A stretch of DNA of 49,214 bases from contig CAKSQL010000021.1 in assembly GCA_934486735.1 (NCBI GenBank), positions 1 through 49,214 on the forward strand, given 5' to 3'. The DNA is from an uncultured Clostridia bacterium. Its GTDB lineage: Bacteria; Bacillota; Clostridia; UBA1381. Both the position numbers and the translations under genes were made by a program. The notes beneath the pieces were generated by a model. That model ran no database searches and had not been told where the DNA came from. It worked only from the letters and a program-made list of their open reading frames with translations. The first letter of the stretch is position 1, and each line of letters opens with the position of its first letter. Shown here in pieces: positions 25,210-36,200 of this stretch.

Positions 25210-27780
25210 ATGAAAAAAATAATATCAATTTTACTGACGCTTACCATGCTTGGCACAATGGTAACAGCGGCGTTGGCAAAGGACAACGGTATGTCGGACA
25301 GTGAAAAATTCATGCAGGAGACCGAAACGCTTATAGATTTAGGCATTTTATGCGGTCAGGACATAAGCTCAGTCAAGCCGTTTTCCAAAACAAAGAAGTA
25401 TCAGCTTGTGAACTACATCTACAGCATGTTCAACGACTGCGATTGCAGCGGTTCTTTTAGTCAGACAGCTGCCGAATTTGCCGCAAGCAAAGGAATAATC
25501 GCAAATGCGGCAGACTTAAAAACGAGTGATTCGCTCACAGTCGAAATGGCTGCAAAAATGCTTGTCGAGGCTCTCGGCTACGGCGCAATTGCAAAATCGG
25601 AGGGCGGCTGGCCGTCGGGATATCTCTCATATGCGCGCAAGCTCAACCTGCTTGACGGGGTGAGCGCGGCGAGCAGCGAGGATATTCAGCTGCACGACCT
25701 GGTTAAAATGCTCTATAATGCAATCGACTGCAATGCGGCAGTGCCCGATTCGATAACCGACGGGATAAAGTATGAGATATACAAGGGTGGTACAATTCTT
25801 GCTTATTACCGCGATATCTACAAGGCAGAGGGACAGGTAACGGAAAATTATTACACCTCGCTGTGGGGTGTCGGCAACATAGGCAAGGGACAGATTGTCA
25901 TAGATTCCGATACGTACGAGGCAGGAGCAACCGATGCGGAAGAATTTGTCGGCTATCCTGTAAAGGCATACTACCGTGAGGGCAAGGGCATTTCGACATC
26001 GGAAATTTTGCACATCGAGAAAAATTACAAAAAGTGCACCGAAATCACTATAGATGCGGCAGATGTCGTTGATGTGGACGAAAAGCTGACAAAGGTTACA
26101 TATTTGAATGACACCGATGCTCAAAAGTATGCATCACTTGAAAATGTCAAGGTCATCTGCAACGGTCAGCTTTATGCCGACTGCACCGCAGAGGATCTTA
26201 TGGGCGAAAAGGGTACGCTGACTCTGATCGATTCGGACAACTCGGGAAGATATGATATCATTCGTGCCGATCTTGAAGAAACGGTTTTGGTCGACAGCAT
26301 AAACAAGACCGAGAAGAAAATCACCAACAAGCTGCAGTATACAGGCGCGCTTGCGGAGCTTGATATAAATGTGAGCAAAAACGACGGCGAGCTTTCGATA
26401 ACGAACGGCAGCGATACGCTTTCGATAAATGATTTGACTGAATGGGATGTGCTTTTGGTTTCAAAATCAAAGGGTGAATATCGCCCGATTATAAATATCC
26501 GAGTATGTGCGGAAGGCATGGTCGGCAGTGTGGACAGCACCGATTTTGATGATGAAAGCGTAGTGATAAGCGGCGAAAAGTACACGCTTTCCGACGCATT
26601 TATGAACGCTAAAAAGGATAATTTCAAATATGCGGAAATTATCGGCGGCAAGGAGTACACGTTCTATTTGAACAGTGACAAAGAAATCGTTGCTGCAAAA
26701 ATAACCGTTTCGACCAACATGCGTTTCGGATATGCGCGTAAAATGGTTTATGACGAGGATATGGATTTTAAAGTGTACATTCGCTTGTTCAACGAGGAAC
26801 AGGACTGGATAACTTACGAGCTTGCGCCAAAGGTATCCTACAACGGAAAGAGCAGAAAGGCGGAGGACATTTACAATCTTGAAATGACAAAGGGCGGCGG
26901 CTCTTTTGAAATGGGACTGGTTCAGTATCAGCTCAACGACGATAACAAGATAAAAAAACTGGAAACTCCGATAGCTGACAACGGAAATACCGAGAGTCCG
27001 CGACTCAGATTTAAATCAATAAACGGGCAGTACAGATACAATGACAACTCAATCGGCTCAAGATATTATTTAAACGGCGGCAAAACAAATTATTGGCTGA
27101 TTCCATCAGCTGCAAACCGTGATAACGAGACGCTTTACAAGCTCACAACCGACAGACTTTATCTTGAAAAAGACTATAACTATGATTTTACAGTCTATAA
27201 TCTTGATGAATACAACTTCAGCGATAACGTGACTGTTGTCAAGGATGTGTCAACCGAAACACCGAGCGGAAATTTCTTCACAGTTTCAAAAGTGGTTTCG
27301 GAGGTGGCAAGCGACGGAGATTTGAAGCAGAGCATTGTCGGCGCTTATCAGAATTACGACAAAATGCAGCTGACAGCCGAGGAGTTCGGCATGTTTGATG
27401 ACATCAATCCGGGCGACGTACTGACCGTAAACCCGAACCAGAACGCGGTTATCGGAAGCCGCGGCGGCTATGCTGTCCAGTACAAAATCAAGGACGGCAA
27501 CGTGTTCTACAACACCGATGACCTCTATACAAAATTTGCAAGAATGTCGGGTGTTATAGTAAAGGTTGACGGCGAAAAGAGAAGAATGATGATTAACAAC
27601 GGCAAGGAAATAATCGTGCGCCGCTGCTTGGATGAGCCATATACTGTCATATATAATAAGGATACGAAGATTATCGAAAGAGGCAGCATAGGCAAGCTGA
27701 GTGCCGGAGATTTCATAGTATACCGCGAGTTCTGGGGAAATATAACCGACATTGTGGCAATAAGAGAGCCTAAGGACTAA
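25210..27780 (+). CDS. Large secreted protein with degenerate N-terminal SLH region
   Basis: The 856-residue protein starts at ATG 25210 with a signal peptide (MKKIISILLTLTMLGTMVTAALA). Residues about 30-195 look like three worn SLH modules: EKFMQETETLIDLGILCGQDISSVKPFSKTKKYQLVNYIY, then FSQTAAEFAASKGIIANAADLKTSDSLTVEMAAKMLVEALGYG, then YLSYARKLNLLDGVS...LHDLVKMLYNAID. The rest is beta-rich and unrecognised, with Tyr/Asp-rich segments (NYYTSLWGVGNIGKGQIVIDSDTYEAG). No catalytic motif is visible. The N-terminal SLH position suggests attachment to wall polymer with a long outward part. The only ribosome site, GAAAGGA, is 12-13 nt upstream. It lies directly after repeat copy B and 16 nt before the next gene. 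Confidence 0.83.
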   Translation: MKKIISILLTLTMLGTMVTAALAKDNGMSDSEKFMQETETLIDLGILCGQDISSVKPFSKTKKYQLVNYIYSMFNDCDCSGSFSQTAAEFAASKGIIANAADLKTSDSLTVEMAAKMLVEALGYGAIAKSEGGWPSGYLSYARKLNLLDGVSAASSEDIQLHDLVKMLYNAIDCNAAVPDSITDGIKYEIYKGGTILAYYRDIYKAEGQVTENYYTSLWGVGNIGKGQIVIDSDTYEAGATDAEEFVGYPVKAYYREGKGISTSEILHIEKNYKKCTEITIDAADVVDVDEKLTKVTYLNDTDAQKYASLENVKVICNGQLYADCTAEDLMGEKGTLTLIDSDNSGRYDIIRADLEETVLVDSINKTEKKITNKLQYTGALAELDINVSKNDGELSITNGSDTLSINDLTEWDVLLVSKSKGEYRPIINIRVCAEGMVGSVDSTDFDDESVVISGEKYTLSDAFMNAKKDNFKYAEIIGGKEYTFYLNSDKEIVAAKITVSTNMRFGYARKMVYDEDMDFKVYIRLFNEEQDWITYELAPKVSYNGKSRKAEDIYNLEMTKGGGSFEMGLVQYQLNDDNKIKKLETPIADNGNTESPRLRFKSINGQYRYNDNSIGSRYYLNGGKTNYWLIPSAANRDNETLYKLTTDRLYLEKDYNYDFTVYNLDEYNFSDNVTVVKDVSTETPSGNFFTVSKVVSEVASDGDLKQSIVGAYQNYDKMQLTAEEFGMFDDINPGDVLTVNPNQNAVIGSRGGYAVQYKIKDGNVFYNTDDLYTKFARMSGVIVKVDGEKRRMMINNGKEIIVRRCLDEPYTVIYNKDTKIIERGSIGKLSAGDFIVYREFWGNITDIVAIREPKD

Positions 27781-27796
27781 AGGGAGGAATTTAGCA

Positions 27797-30454
27797 GTGA
27801 AAAGAAGAATTTTTGCATTACTGACAACGCTTGCATTGTCTCTTTCGGCTATGCCGCGGGCAGGCGTATCGGCGGCAGCCGATGTGCAGGATTATTATCC
27901 GAGGAATTTCATGGCGACCGATAACCATGTATTTTGGGAGGGATGTGCTCAGATTTCGTGGTTCAATCCGGCGGAAAAACCGGAGAAAATTGAGCTTTAT
28001 TCAAACAGTCCCGCTCAGGCGGCAGGAGAATATGTGCTTGTCGGCGATGATTATGACACAACGGCAAATGCATCGGTGGTAACAACTCTGCCGACCAAAA
28101 ATTGGAAAAACTTCCCGAGACCGAACTGGTACACTTTTAAGCTGGTATCGATATTTGCGGACGGGAAAACAACCGAGCAGCTGATTGATTACTATGTGCC
28201 GATTGATACAAGCTATGACGGCAAGTGGTCGGTGACAAAGGATGTTTCGGACGATTTTAAGACGGTTGCACAGCGCGGCGGCTGGTGCTATTCACAAGCA
28301 AATCAGAATTATGACATTTTCCCGATGGGAACGGCTCTTGTTTACGAAAACGGCAATCCTGCATTAAAGGTTTGGTCAAATGCGCATGTTTCGGATCATG
28401 TTGATGAGGTGCGTGACGGGAAAACAAATAATTCCGGAAACTATTTCGGGAACTTAAACCTGAAAACAGTTTTGCAAAGCGGTGTGAACTACGATATTTC
28501 ATTCAGGTATAAAACAAATGGCATAGAAAATCTTGCATTGCAGGTGAACAACAAAGAGGTAAATACTGCTCTTGCCAACACTGACGGCGAATGGGTTGAT
28601 TTTTCAAGGACGTTTACTTCGCGCGGAGGAAATTTGCTGAGCTTTGAATTTAAGCTCGGCAACGAGGAGCTTTTGCTTGACGACATTGTTGTTAAAAAGC
28701 AGGGAACCGATGAAAATCTTGTCTCGGACGGCGATTTTTCAAAGCTTTCGGCATCGGCGCCAAAGGATGTTACCAAGGCATTAAAGGCTGAAAAGGACGG
28801 CAAAATCAATCTCACATGGGTTGACTCGGCGGATTCAATCGGAGCAAATGTCTATAAAATAGAAAATGGCACAGAGATAAAGAAAGCCTTTGTGCGAAAG
28901 GATAAGCAGAGCGTAAGCTTTGAAGGCAGCGAGAAAGACCGATATATTGTAAAGGCTGTCAATGCAAGAGGCGCAGAGGCAGAGGGATCGGAGTGCATGA
29001 TTCCGACCTACAGCGGATATGAAATGGCGGCAGCTGAGCTTATGGCAATGCCGTCCGGCAAGGCAGGCGATATTCTTGTAACATGGCGAAATGCAAATTG
29101 TCCGACAATAACCGGCATCAGCTTAAAGGATAAGGACGGCAATGTGATTGCAAGCAGCGCGGACGGCAATTTTTCGACAGCGGCAAATGCGCTTTGCACG
29201 TACACTGTATCGGGACTTGAAAATTACAGCTATGAAAATTATACGCTTTCGACCGAAACAAAGTATGGCAGCATCGAACAGCAGATTGCCGGCACGGCAA
29301 TACCGCTGACCGATTCGAGTTATGCCTGCAATATACCGCTGACCGATAAAATGACGGTTAAACTGACAGCGCCGGATATTAATAAAGCTCTTGTTCAGGC
29401 ACGTGCATCGATTGTAAATGACGGCGGAAGCAAGGCTGTTAAAATTATGAACAGTATTGAGCAAAGAATCGGTAATGTATGGTTGGAAATCAGTGCTCCG
29501 GACGACAGCATGGAGCTTAAAGCATCGACCAAGTACAGACTGGAGCTGAGATACAAAGGCTCGGGCTATGCATGGCAGAAGATATATGTCCACGACCAGA
29601 GCAGAGACTTGGGTGGTGTGGATCTCTTTACAGGTTCAAAGGAAACAATTCCCGAGTGGAGAAACTTTTCAAAAGAGTTCAAAACCGACAACTCAAACGG
29701 AGGTCAGGGTATAAGAATAATGATGGAGGGCGTAACCGACGGTCCGCTTTGGATTGACGATATTAAGCTTACCGAGGTCGAGACCGGAGACGTTATTTTT
29801 ACCGAAAACTTTGAAAATCCTGCCGGAAAATGCGATGTCGAAATTATTAATCTTATCGCAGAACCGAAAGACAGTGCGGTTAAGCTTTTGTGGAGTGCGC
29901 CCGGCATGGAGGACGAAAGCGCCAAAATCATAAGAATTTATGCCGAAACGGCAGAAGGAAAATATCTTGCCGCAACGGTGTCGCCGTTTGATTCGGAGAT
30001 TGAGATTAAAGGACTTGAAAATGAGGAGGAATATACCTTTACATTTGACGCAATCGACATCAACGGATATACCTCCGATACATACGAGGTAAAGGCAATG
30101 CCTCACGCAGCTGATTACAAGGTTACCGATGTTACGCTTTTGGATAAGAACAACAACGCGGCGGATAAGCTTGCAGCAGGTGATTACACTGTATCGGCAA
30201 AGGTTAAAAACAACGGCATGGGCAGTGCGTTCACCGCGCAGGTTATAGTATGCCTGTACGACGGCGACACGCTCTACGACGCAAAAAGCTCGCCGGTTAC
30301 AAAAATATCCGAGACCGACTGGAGAAAAAATCCGACCGAAATCGTTACCGATAAGATAACCGTTCCGAGCGGAGAGAATTTCACATTAAAGGCATATATC
30401 TGGGACAGCATAAAAGGAATGACAAAGCTTGCCGATACATCCGAATATAAATAA
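27797..30454 (+). CDS. Secreted multidomain carbohydrate-binding-like protein (paralog 1)
   Basis: The 885-residue protein starts at GTG 27797, 9 nt after GGGAGG, with a signal peptide ending near AGVSAAADV. Layout: an N-terminal beta domain (about 30-145: GCAQISWFNPAEKPEKIELY); a first jelly-roll-like CBM region (about 148-320: YDISFRYKTNG, EFKLGNEELLLDDIVVKK); two fibronectin-like stretches; a second jelly-roll-like region (about 512-673: YRLELRYKGSG, GVTDGPLWIDDIKL); an FnIII-like domain (about 677-770); and a C-terminal module (772-885) ending LKAYIWDSIKGMTKLAD. No hydrolase motif is seen, so it likely binds glycan at the cell surface. It is a tandem paralog of the next gene and follows the 25210 gene by 16 nt. 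Confidence 0.82.
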   Translation: MKRRIFALLTTLALSLSAMPRAGVSAAADVQDYYPRNFMATDNHVFWEGCAQISWFNPAEKPEKIELYSNSPAQAAGEYVLVGDDYDTTANASVVTTLPTKNWKNFPRPNWYTFKLVSIFADGKTTEQLIDYYVPIDTSYDGKWSVTKDVSDDFKTVAQRGGWCYSQANQNYDIFPMGTALVYENGNPALKVWSNAHVSDHVDEVRDGKTNNSGNYFGNLNLKTVLQSGVNYDISFRYKTNGIENLALQVNNKEVNTALANTDGEWVDFSRTFTSRGGNLLSFEFKLGNEELLLDDIVVKKQGTDENLVSDGDFSKLSASAPKDVTKALKAEKDGKINLTWVDSADSIGANVYKIENGTEIKKAFVRKDKQSVSFEGSEKDRYIVKAVNARGAEAEGSECMIPTYSGYEMAAAELMAMPSGKAGDILVTWRNANCPTITGISLKDKDGNVIASSADGNFSTAANALCTYTVSGLENYSYENYTLSTETKYGSIEQQIAGTAIPLTDSSYACNIPLTDKMTVKLTAPDINKALVQARASIVNDGGSKAVKIMNSIEQRIGNVWLEISAPDDSMELKASTKYRLELRYKGSGYAWQKIYVHDQSRDLGGVDLFTGSKETIPEWRNFSKEFKTDNSNGGQGIRIMMEGVTDGPLWIDDIKLTEVETGDVIFTENFENPAGKCDVEIINLIAEPKDSAVKLLWSAPGMEDESAKIIRIYAETAEGKYLAATVSPFDSEIEIKGLENEEEYTFTFDAIDINGYTSDTYEVKAMPHAADYKVTDVTLLDKNNNAADKLAAGDYTVSAKVKNNGMGSAFTAQVIVCLYDGDTLYDAKSSPVTKISETDWRKNPTEIVTDKITVPSGENFTLKAYIWDSIKGMTKLADTSEYK

Positions 30455-30482
30455 GGATGCATAAAAACGAATCACCGGCATG

Positions 30483-30502
30483 GAAAAAGCTATATCTTTT
30501 TC
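30483..30502 (+). other. Intercistronic hairpin between the two paralogs
   Basis: GAAAAAG (30483-30489) pairs with CTTTTTC (30496-30502), loop CTATAT, with CAT/ATG outside after one mismatch. It may act as a weak terminator or RNA stabiliser; no T tract follows. Confidence 0.5.
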
Positions 30503-30545
30503 GATGTCTCTGAAATAAAAAATTATTTAGAAAGAAGGAAAAAAC

Positions 30546-33155
30546 ATGAAAAAACAAATTATTGCGCTGCTATCGGCAGCAACAATGCTTGGTTCGGCTC
30601 TGCCGATGGGCATGGCAGGTGCGGCAGGCTCCGAGAGAGACTATTATGCACGCGGATTTGCGGCAACCGATAATGGAAACTTTTGGGCGGGCTGCGCACA
30701 GATTTCATGGTTTAATCCGGCGGAAAAGCCGGAGAAGGTATCGCTTTATGCAAGCGGAGCGGTTCAAGGCGAGGGCAATTACGTTTTGATTGGCGATGAT
30801 TATGACACAACAGCCAATGCATCGATTGTGACTACTTTGCCGACAGTAAACTGGTCAGTTACCCCGAGAGACGGCTGGTACAACTTCAAGCTTGTGTCTG
30901 CCTTTGCCGGCGGCAAGACGACCGAGCAAACCTTGGATTTTTATGTCCCGGATGTTAATAAGCCGAACGACTGGTCGATTTCAACTGATATTTCGGACGA
31001 TTTCAAGACGATTGCACAGCGAGGCGGCTGGTGCTATACGCATGGAGCAGGTCAAAATCATGACTTTTTCCCAATGGGAGCATCGGTAGTTTACGAAAAA
31101 GGCAATCCGGCGCTTAAAGTTTGGTCGAATGCACATATTATAGACAATGTTGATGAAACACGTGACGGTGTGACAAATAATTCCGGAAACTATTACGGAA
31201 ACCTGATATTAAAAACAGCCGTTGAATCCGGCGAAAGCTATGATGTTTCGTTCAGATACAAGGCAAAGGGAACGGAAAATATCCGCACCAAGGTCAACGG
31301 CAGTTGGCTGGACGGAAATATCGAGGATACAAACGACGAATGGGTGAATTATTCGGCAACCGTTACATCGGCAGTGTCAGCGGGTATGCTGAACTTTGAA
31401 TTCAAGGTTGGCAATGAAGCTTTCATCATCGACGATGTCGTTGTGAAAAAGAACGGAACAGACGAAAATCTCCTGTCCGACGGTGATTTTTCAAAGTTAG
31501 CCGCAACAGCTCCGGCAGATGTTACACGTGCAAACAAGATAGTAAACGGCGGCAAATCAATTCTGTCGTGGATGGATTCGGCAAATGCAACAGGTGTAAA
31601 CATCTATAAGGTTGTAAACGGCGAGGAAATAAAGGTTGCATATGTCAGAAACTCAAAACAGACAATCACTTTTGACGGCGATGGTGAGTATATCGCAAAG
31701 GCAGTCAATGCTAAAGGCGCAGAGTCGGCAGGTGTTAAATTTGAAACTCCGAAATATTTACAATATGAAATTGCGGCAGAGGATTTTACGGCAACAACAA
31801 CAAGAAACGCAGGTCAGCTTTTGATTACGTGGAAAAACTCGGCGGCAAAGGATATTCAGAGCGTTACGCTCAGCGATTCGACCGGTAGTGTCATCGGCAG
31901 CTACAGCACAGACCCCGGTGCATTCAACAGCCAATTAATCAATGATTTGACAGATTATATGTACTATACTTATACTCTGACCACCGTAACAAAATCGGGT
32001 GACAAGATTGAGCAATATGTCAGCGGCACACCTTTTGCAATGGATAATAACGTATGGAGCACCACAAGCGACATAACTTCAAAAGTAAAAATTCATCGCA
32101 GCAGAGGCACTTTGCTTTCATGCATACACCCCGAGATTTTGTCGGAGAACGGAAACACATATCTTAAGGTGCAGAATGAGAATACATCGGCAGGATTCGG
32201 CTACGGGTTCGTAAGACTCAATGTAAATATGGAGCCGGAAACGACATATACTTTAAGCTATAAGGTTAAAGGTGCTCTGCCGAATTGGGCAAAAATCTGG
32301 ATATACAACGGCGCAGACTGCCGCCAGGAATGGGCAGGTGCAGGCGGTGTTGTCAAGTTTGAAAACTGGACGGAAAAATCTCACACATTCACAACAACAT
32401 CGGCTGCTCAGACAAGGTCAATAGAATTTGAGCTTAACGGAATATCGAACGGCTTGCCTGTATATATGGACGACATTGTTCTTAAAAAGGGAGACACCGT
32501 TGTATATAGCGAGGACTTCGAGGGAACTGAAATTCACTATCCGCAGACTGTAAACAATGTAAGTGTTAAGGCAAAGGACGACTCGGCAGTGCTCAGCTGG
32601 GACGCTGTAAGCATGGACGACGGAGAGGCGAAGGTTGTCAGAGTATTTGCAGAGCAGGACGGACACAGATATCTTGCAGCGGTTCTTCCCCCGGATGTGA
32701 CAACGTGTGAGATTAAGAATCTGAACGGACAGTACACATTTGCACTGGATATCATGACAGAAGAGGGAAACAAGTCATACGAGAGAACGGTTTCGGCAAA
32801 TGTAGAAAAGATTTATAAGGTAACAACTCCGGTTCTTACCGATGCGGCAGGCACGCCGATTACAGCCGACGCAATTGCGGCAGGCGATTACAAGGTAAGC
32901 ACAGATGTTACGAACTATGCCGCAGGTGACAATTTCTCGGCTCAGGTTATTGTTGCACTGTACGACGGAACAACCTTTGTGACCTCAGCGGTATCGAATG
33001 TTGAGGCAATTGCGGAGGGAGAAAGTACAGCTGTTGAAAGCGGAACAATAACAGTTCCGGAAACAGAGGGACACAACTATGCACTTAAAGCTTTTGTATG
33101 GTCAAGCTTGTCGGGAATGAAACCGCTTTGCGGAGATAAGGCATTTTTTGAATAA
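30546..33155 (+). CDS. Secreted multidomain carbohydrate-binding-like protein (paralog 2)
   Basis: The 869-residue protein has the same layout as its upstream neighbour. Signal peptide and start motif match (DYYARGFAATDNGNFWAGCAQISWFNPAEKPEKVSLY). So does the first CBM-like domain (FKTIAQRGGWCYTHGAGQNHDFFPMG, VGNEAFIIDDVVVKKNGTDENL). The centre is more divergent, with a second jelly-roll (YTLSYKVKGALPNWAKIWIYNG, GISNGLPVYMDDIVL). The FnIII-like and C-terminal modules match too (LKAFVWSSLSGMKPLCG). Similarity is high in the first 320 residues and lower in the middle, suggesting duplication followed by divergence in ligand choice. ATG 30546 follows AAGAAGGA. It has no anchor of its own. Confidence 0.82.
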   Translation: MKKQIIALLSAATMLGSALPMGMAGAAGSERDYYARGFAATDNGNFWAGCAQISWFNPAEKPEKVSLYASGAVQGEGNYVLIGDDYDTTANASIVTTLPTVNWSVTPRDGWYNFKLVSAFAGGKTTEQTLDFYVPDVNKPNDWSISTDISDDFKTIAQRGGWCYTHGAGQNHDFFPMGASVVYEKGNPALKVWSNAHIIDNVDETRDGVTNNSGNYYGNLILKTAVESGESYDVSFRYKAKGTENIRTKVNGSWLDGNIEDTNDEWVNYSATVTSAVSAGMLNFEFKVGNEAFIIDDVVVKKNGTDENLLSDGDFSKLAATAPADVTRANKIVNGGKSILSWMDSANATGVNIYKVVNGEEIKVAYVRNSKQTITFDGDGEYIAKAVNAKGAESAGVKFETPKYLQYEIAAEDFTATTTRNAGQLLITWKNSAAKDIQSVTLSDSTGSVIGSYSTDPGAFNSQLINDLTDYMYYTYTLTTVTKSGDKIEQYVSGTPFAMDNNVWSTTSDITSKVKIHRSRGTLLSCIHPEILSENGNTYLKVQNENTSAGFGYGFVRLNVNMEPETTYTLSYKVKGALPNWAKIWIYNGADCRQEWAGAGGVVKFENWTEKSHTFTTTSAAQTRSIEFELNGISNGLPVYMDDIVLKKGDTVVYSEDFEGTEIHYPQTVNNVSVKAKDDSAVLSWDAVSMDDGEAKVVRVFAEQDGHRYLAAVLPPDVTTCEIKNLNGQYTFALDIMTEEGNKSYERTVSANVEKIYKVTTPVLTDAAGTPITADAIAAGDYKVSTDVTNYAAGDNFSAQVIVALYDGTTFVTSAVSNVEAIAEGESTAVESGTITVPETEGHNYALKAFVWSSLSGMKPLCGDKAFFE

Positions 33156-33204
33156 AGCATATTCAATTGTAAATTTATATTTTTGCAATTGCCTGAAGTA
33201 ATAT

Positions 33205-33245
33205 AAAAGGGGGACAGTAAAACGGAATCGCTCTGTCTCCCTTTT
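33205..33245 (+). other. Strong intercistronic hairpin before the GH42-like gene
   Basis: AAAAGGGGGACAG (33205-33217) pairs with CTGTCTCCCTTTT (33233-33245) over 13 bp with one G-U pair; loop 15 nt. The T4 is inside the stem, so termination strength is unclear. CAATTG copies at 33165-33190 may form a further small stem. Confidence 0.6.
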
Positions 33246-33271
33246 CCCTCACGAAAACGAAAGGACGTAAT

Positions 33272-36200
33272 ATGAAAAAGAAAATAATCATACTGCTGAC
33301 AGTTTTTGCGATGGCTGTCGGCTGCATGCCGCAGGCTCTTGCCGAGAGCGAAACAACGTGGCTGTTTTCGGATTTTTCCGAGAGTGTGCATATAAATGTT
33401 ACCGATAAAAGCTGCGCCGACGGTATTGTTACAATAACAGGCATTGCCGACCGCAGCGAATATGTATCGGCAGCGGTATATTCCGGCTCGGATATACAAA
33501 ACGAAACCACGCTTATAGCGATAGGACAGACCGCTGCGGCTGCGGACGGGAGCTTTAATTTAAGTCTCGGTCTTGCCGAGGGGACGGTTAAAGGAACTGT
33601 GCTTTTATCGAGCGGCGGTAATGAGCCGATAAGCGCTACGCTTATACAAAATAGCAACAATGCTCTGGTGGACGAGCTTGAAACGATGAAAGAAAAACTT
33701 TCCGCACTGGCAGCAAAATGCGAGGCAGCAGGGATTCCGATAGATTATGCAAAGGTGAAAACGACCGTTGTCGATAAATTCACTCAATTTTTAAACGAGG
33801 ATTTGGCAAACGGTGAGACGTCGAGAGTCACAAGCCATTTCGAAGTTCTGCAAAAGCTCTATAATGAAGCATATGCGGAAATGTCGGCATATCTTTCGGG
33901 AGACAAAATCCCGGAAAGCGTACCGAGATATGTAACATCGGCAAACGGCGAGAGAATAAGCGGAAGAACAATCGTTGCCGACACTATGCAGGACGGCACG
34001 ATAAAGCAGCGTCCGATATTTTACGTGGGCTACGGTCATTGGGATTATGCCGAGAGCAGCGTGGATTACTTTGACGATATGGGCGTGAATTTCCTGCATG
34101 CCGAAACAGGTCCGGACAGAATCCTGTTCCACCCCGACCCGGCAAAAGACTGGTCGTTTGTGTCGGGCGGATTTTTAAAGGAAGGCTCAAAAATTGAACT
34201 TGCGCCGGGAGAGGGCGTAAACGGCTGTGCTGTCAGGATAGTGAACACAACTACAAAGGATACAACGAGCGGCGCAACTCACCCCTACGGATATTTGGGA
34301 ATAAGTCAAAATATTGAAGTGGAGCCGAACAAGACATATAATTTCAGTTTCAAAATAAAAGGTACGGGAATAGATACCGGTGCAAGCTACTATCAGATTG
34401 GCAGCAGCGGCAGATACAAATTCTCACAGAGCGAATATGACACCTTTACAAAAATCTCCGGGCAGTACAAGACCGGAGCAAACGAGACTTCGATAACAAT
34501 CCGAGTTATAGCGGAAAATCCGAATAATGAAATTTTACTTGATGATTTCAATGTAAATAAAATCTGGACGAGCAAAAATCTCATCTCAAACCCCGGATTT
34601 GAGGAGGGCGAGGGAGATAAATCGAATTTGCGTGACGGTTTCAAGATTGGCTATGACGAGATAAACAGATTAAAAACCGTCCTCAAAAAGGCGGAGGATA
34701 ACAACGTTGCGGTTGCGCTTTTGCTCTCACTGCACTACTTCCCGGCGTTTGTGACAGCGGAGGATTCGGACATGGACAACAATGGTCTGATATACACATC
34801 CTTTATGCCGGTGAATCCGACTCATCCAAGGGTTCAGGAGGTTTATGAGCTGTTTGTAAAGATACTCATGGAGGAGCTGGGGAACTATAAATCGCTGGAG
34901 AGTATAGTTCTTGCCAACGAGCCTGCATTTGTTGCGGGTCATGGCGGCAGAGGAAAGCCGAACTATTACTATCTGCCGCAGTTCAGAGAATTTTTAAAAA
35001 ACAAATACGGCACAATTTCGAATCTCAACAGCCGCTGCAAAACCGATTATGCAAGTTTTGATGAGGTGAATATGCCCGAGTGGGGCAGCATAAGAAAGGG
35101 AACAAAAACCAAACTCACCATTGATTATATCGAATTTAACGATAATATAGTGCTGAGTTTTCATAAGTATCTGTCCGAGGCTGTCAAGGCGGAAAAGCCT
35201 GACATGAAGGTGCAGACAAAGATAATGGCATATCTGCATCAGAATGCCGGAGATGGCACAAATGTGCGGTCGGAAAACGGAAATGAGTATGAATCGCTGT
35301 CAAAGGTTCTTGACTTGAACGGACATGACGGCGGCGCGTCACCGGGCAAGGAGGACGCTCCGTTCGAAGCGCTGCTGCAATGGTTTGATTTTCAGCGGTC
35401 TGTCAAGGACGCACCGATGTTCAATATGGAGGATCACTCCATGAGCGGCGATTATTCGGCTGATAAGGCAAAATGGATTTACGGCTACTTGTGGCAGGGA
35501 GCAATCCACGGCAGGGGCGGAACGGCGCTGTGGCGTTGGACACGTGACGAAAAATCCATGACAAGCTTTCAGACGGATACCAATTTTGCTACAAGACCTG
35601 CCGAAACAGCGGCTGTCGGAAAGGCAGCGTTGGATTTAAACAGATTTGCCGAGGAGATTACCGCTATCGAAAAAAGAAAGGCACATGTTGCAATTTTCTA
35701 TTCGGATAAGACAAATTGCTGGAACAATAACTATTTAAATGCACTTTACAAAAGCTATTGCGATGTGATTTATTCGGGACAAAAGGTGGATTATATCACC
35801 GAGTATTCGCCCGAGAAAATGAACAGCGGAGATTATGATTTACTTGTTGTTCCGTATGCGACTTGTGTTCCGAAAAAGGTGCTTGAAGAAATTATCACCT
35901 TTAAGAACAACGGCGGCAAGGTCGTCCTGACCGAATTTGGCTCGGGCGGTGCACTGTCACTGGACGAGTATGGAACTCAGCACGCCCCAAGTATTGTTTC
36001 GGAGGCAAGAAACGGCTGCGAGATTGTGAGATATTCGTCTCAGGGGGCGTGGTATAACGACGACTGGAATGTATATGACGCAGACGGAACGGTGTCAAAC
36101 AAGATACGCTCGATGATAAGAGAGTATGTGCGTGACGCGGATTTGCTTCAGGTTAAGGATGCCGCAACGGGCGAGCTTATTGACAGAGCGGAATACGCTT

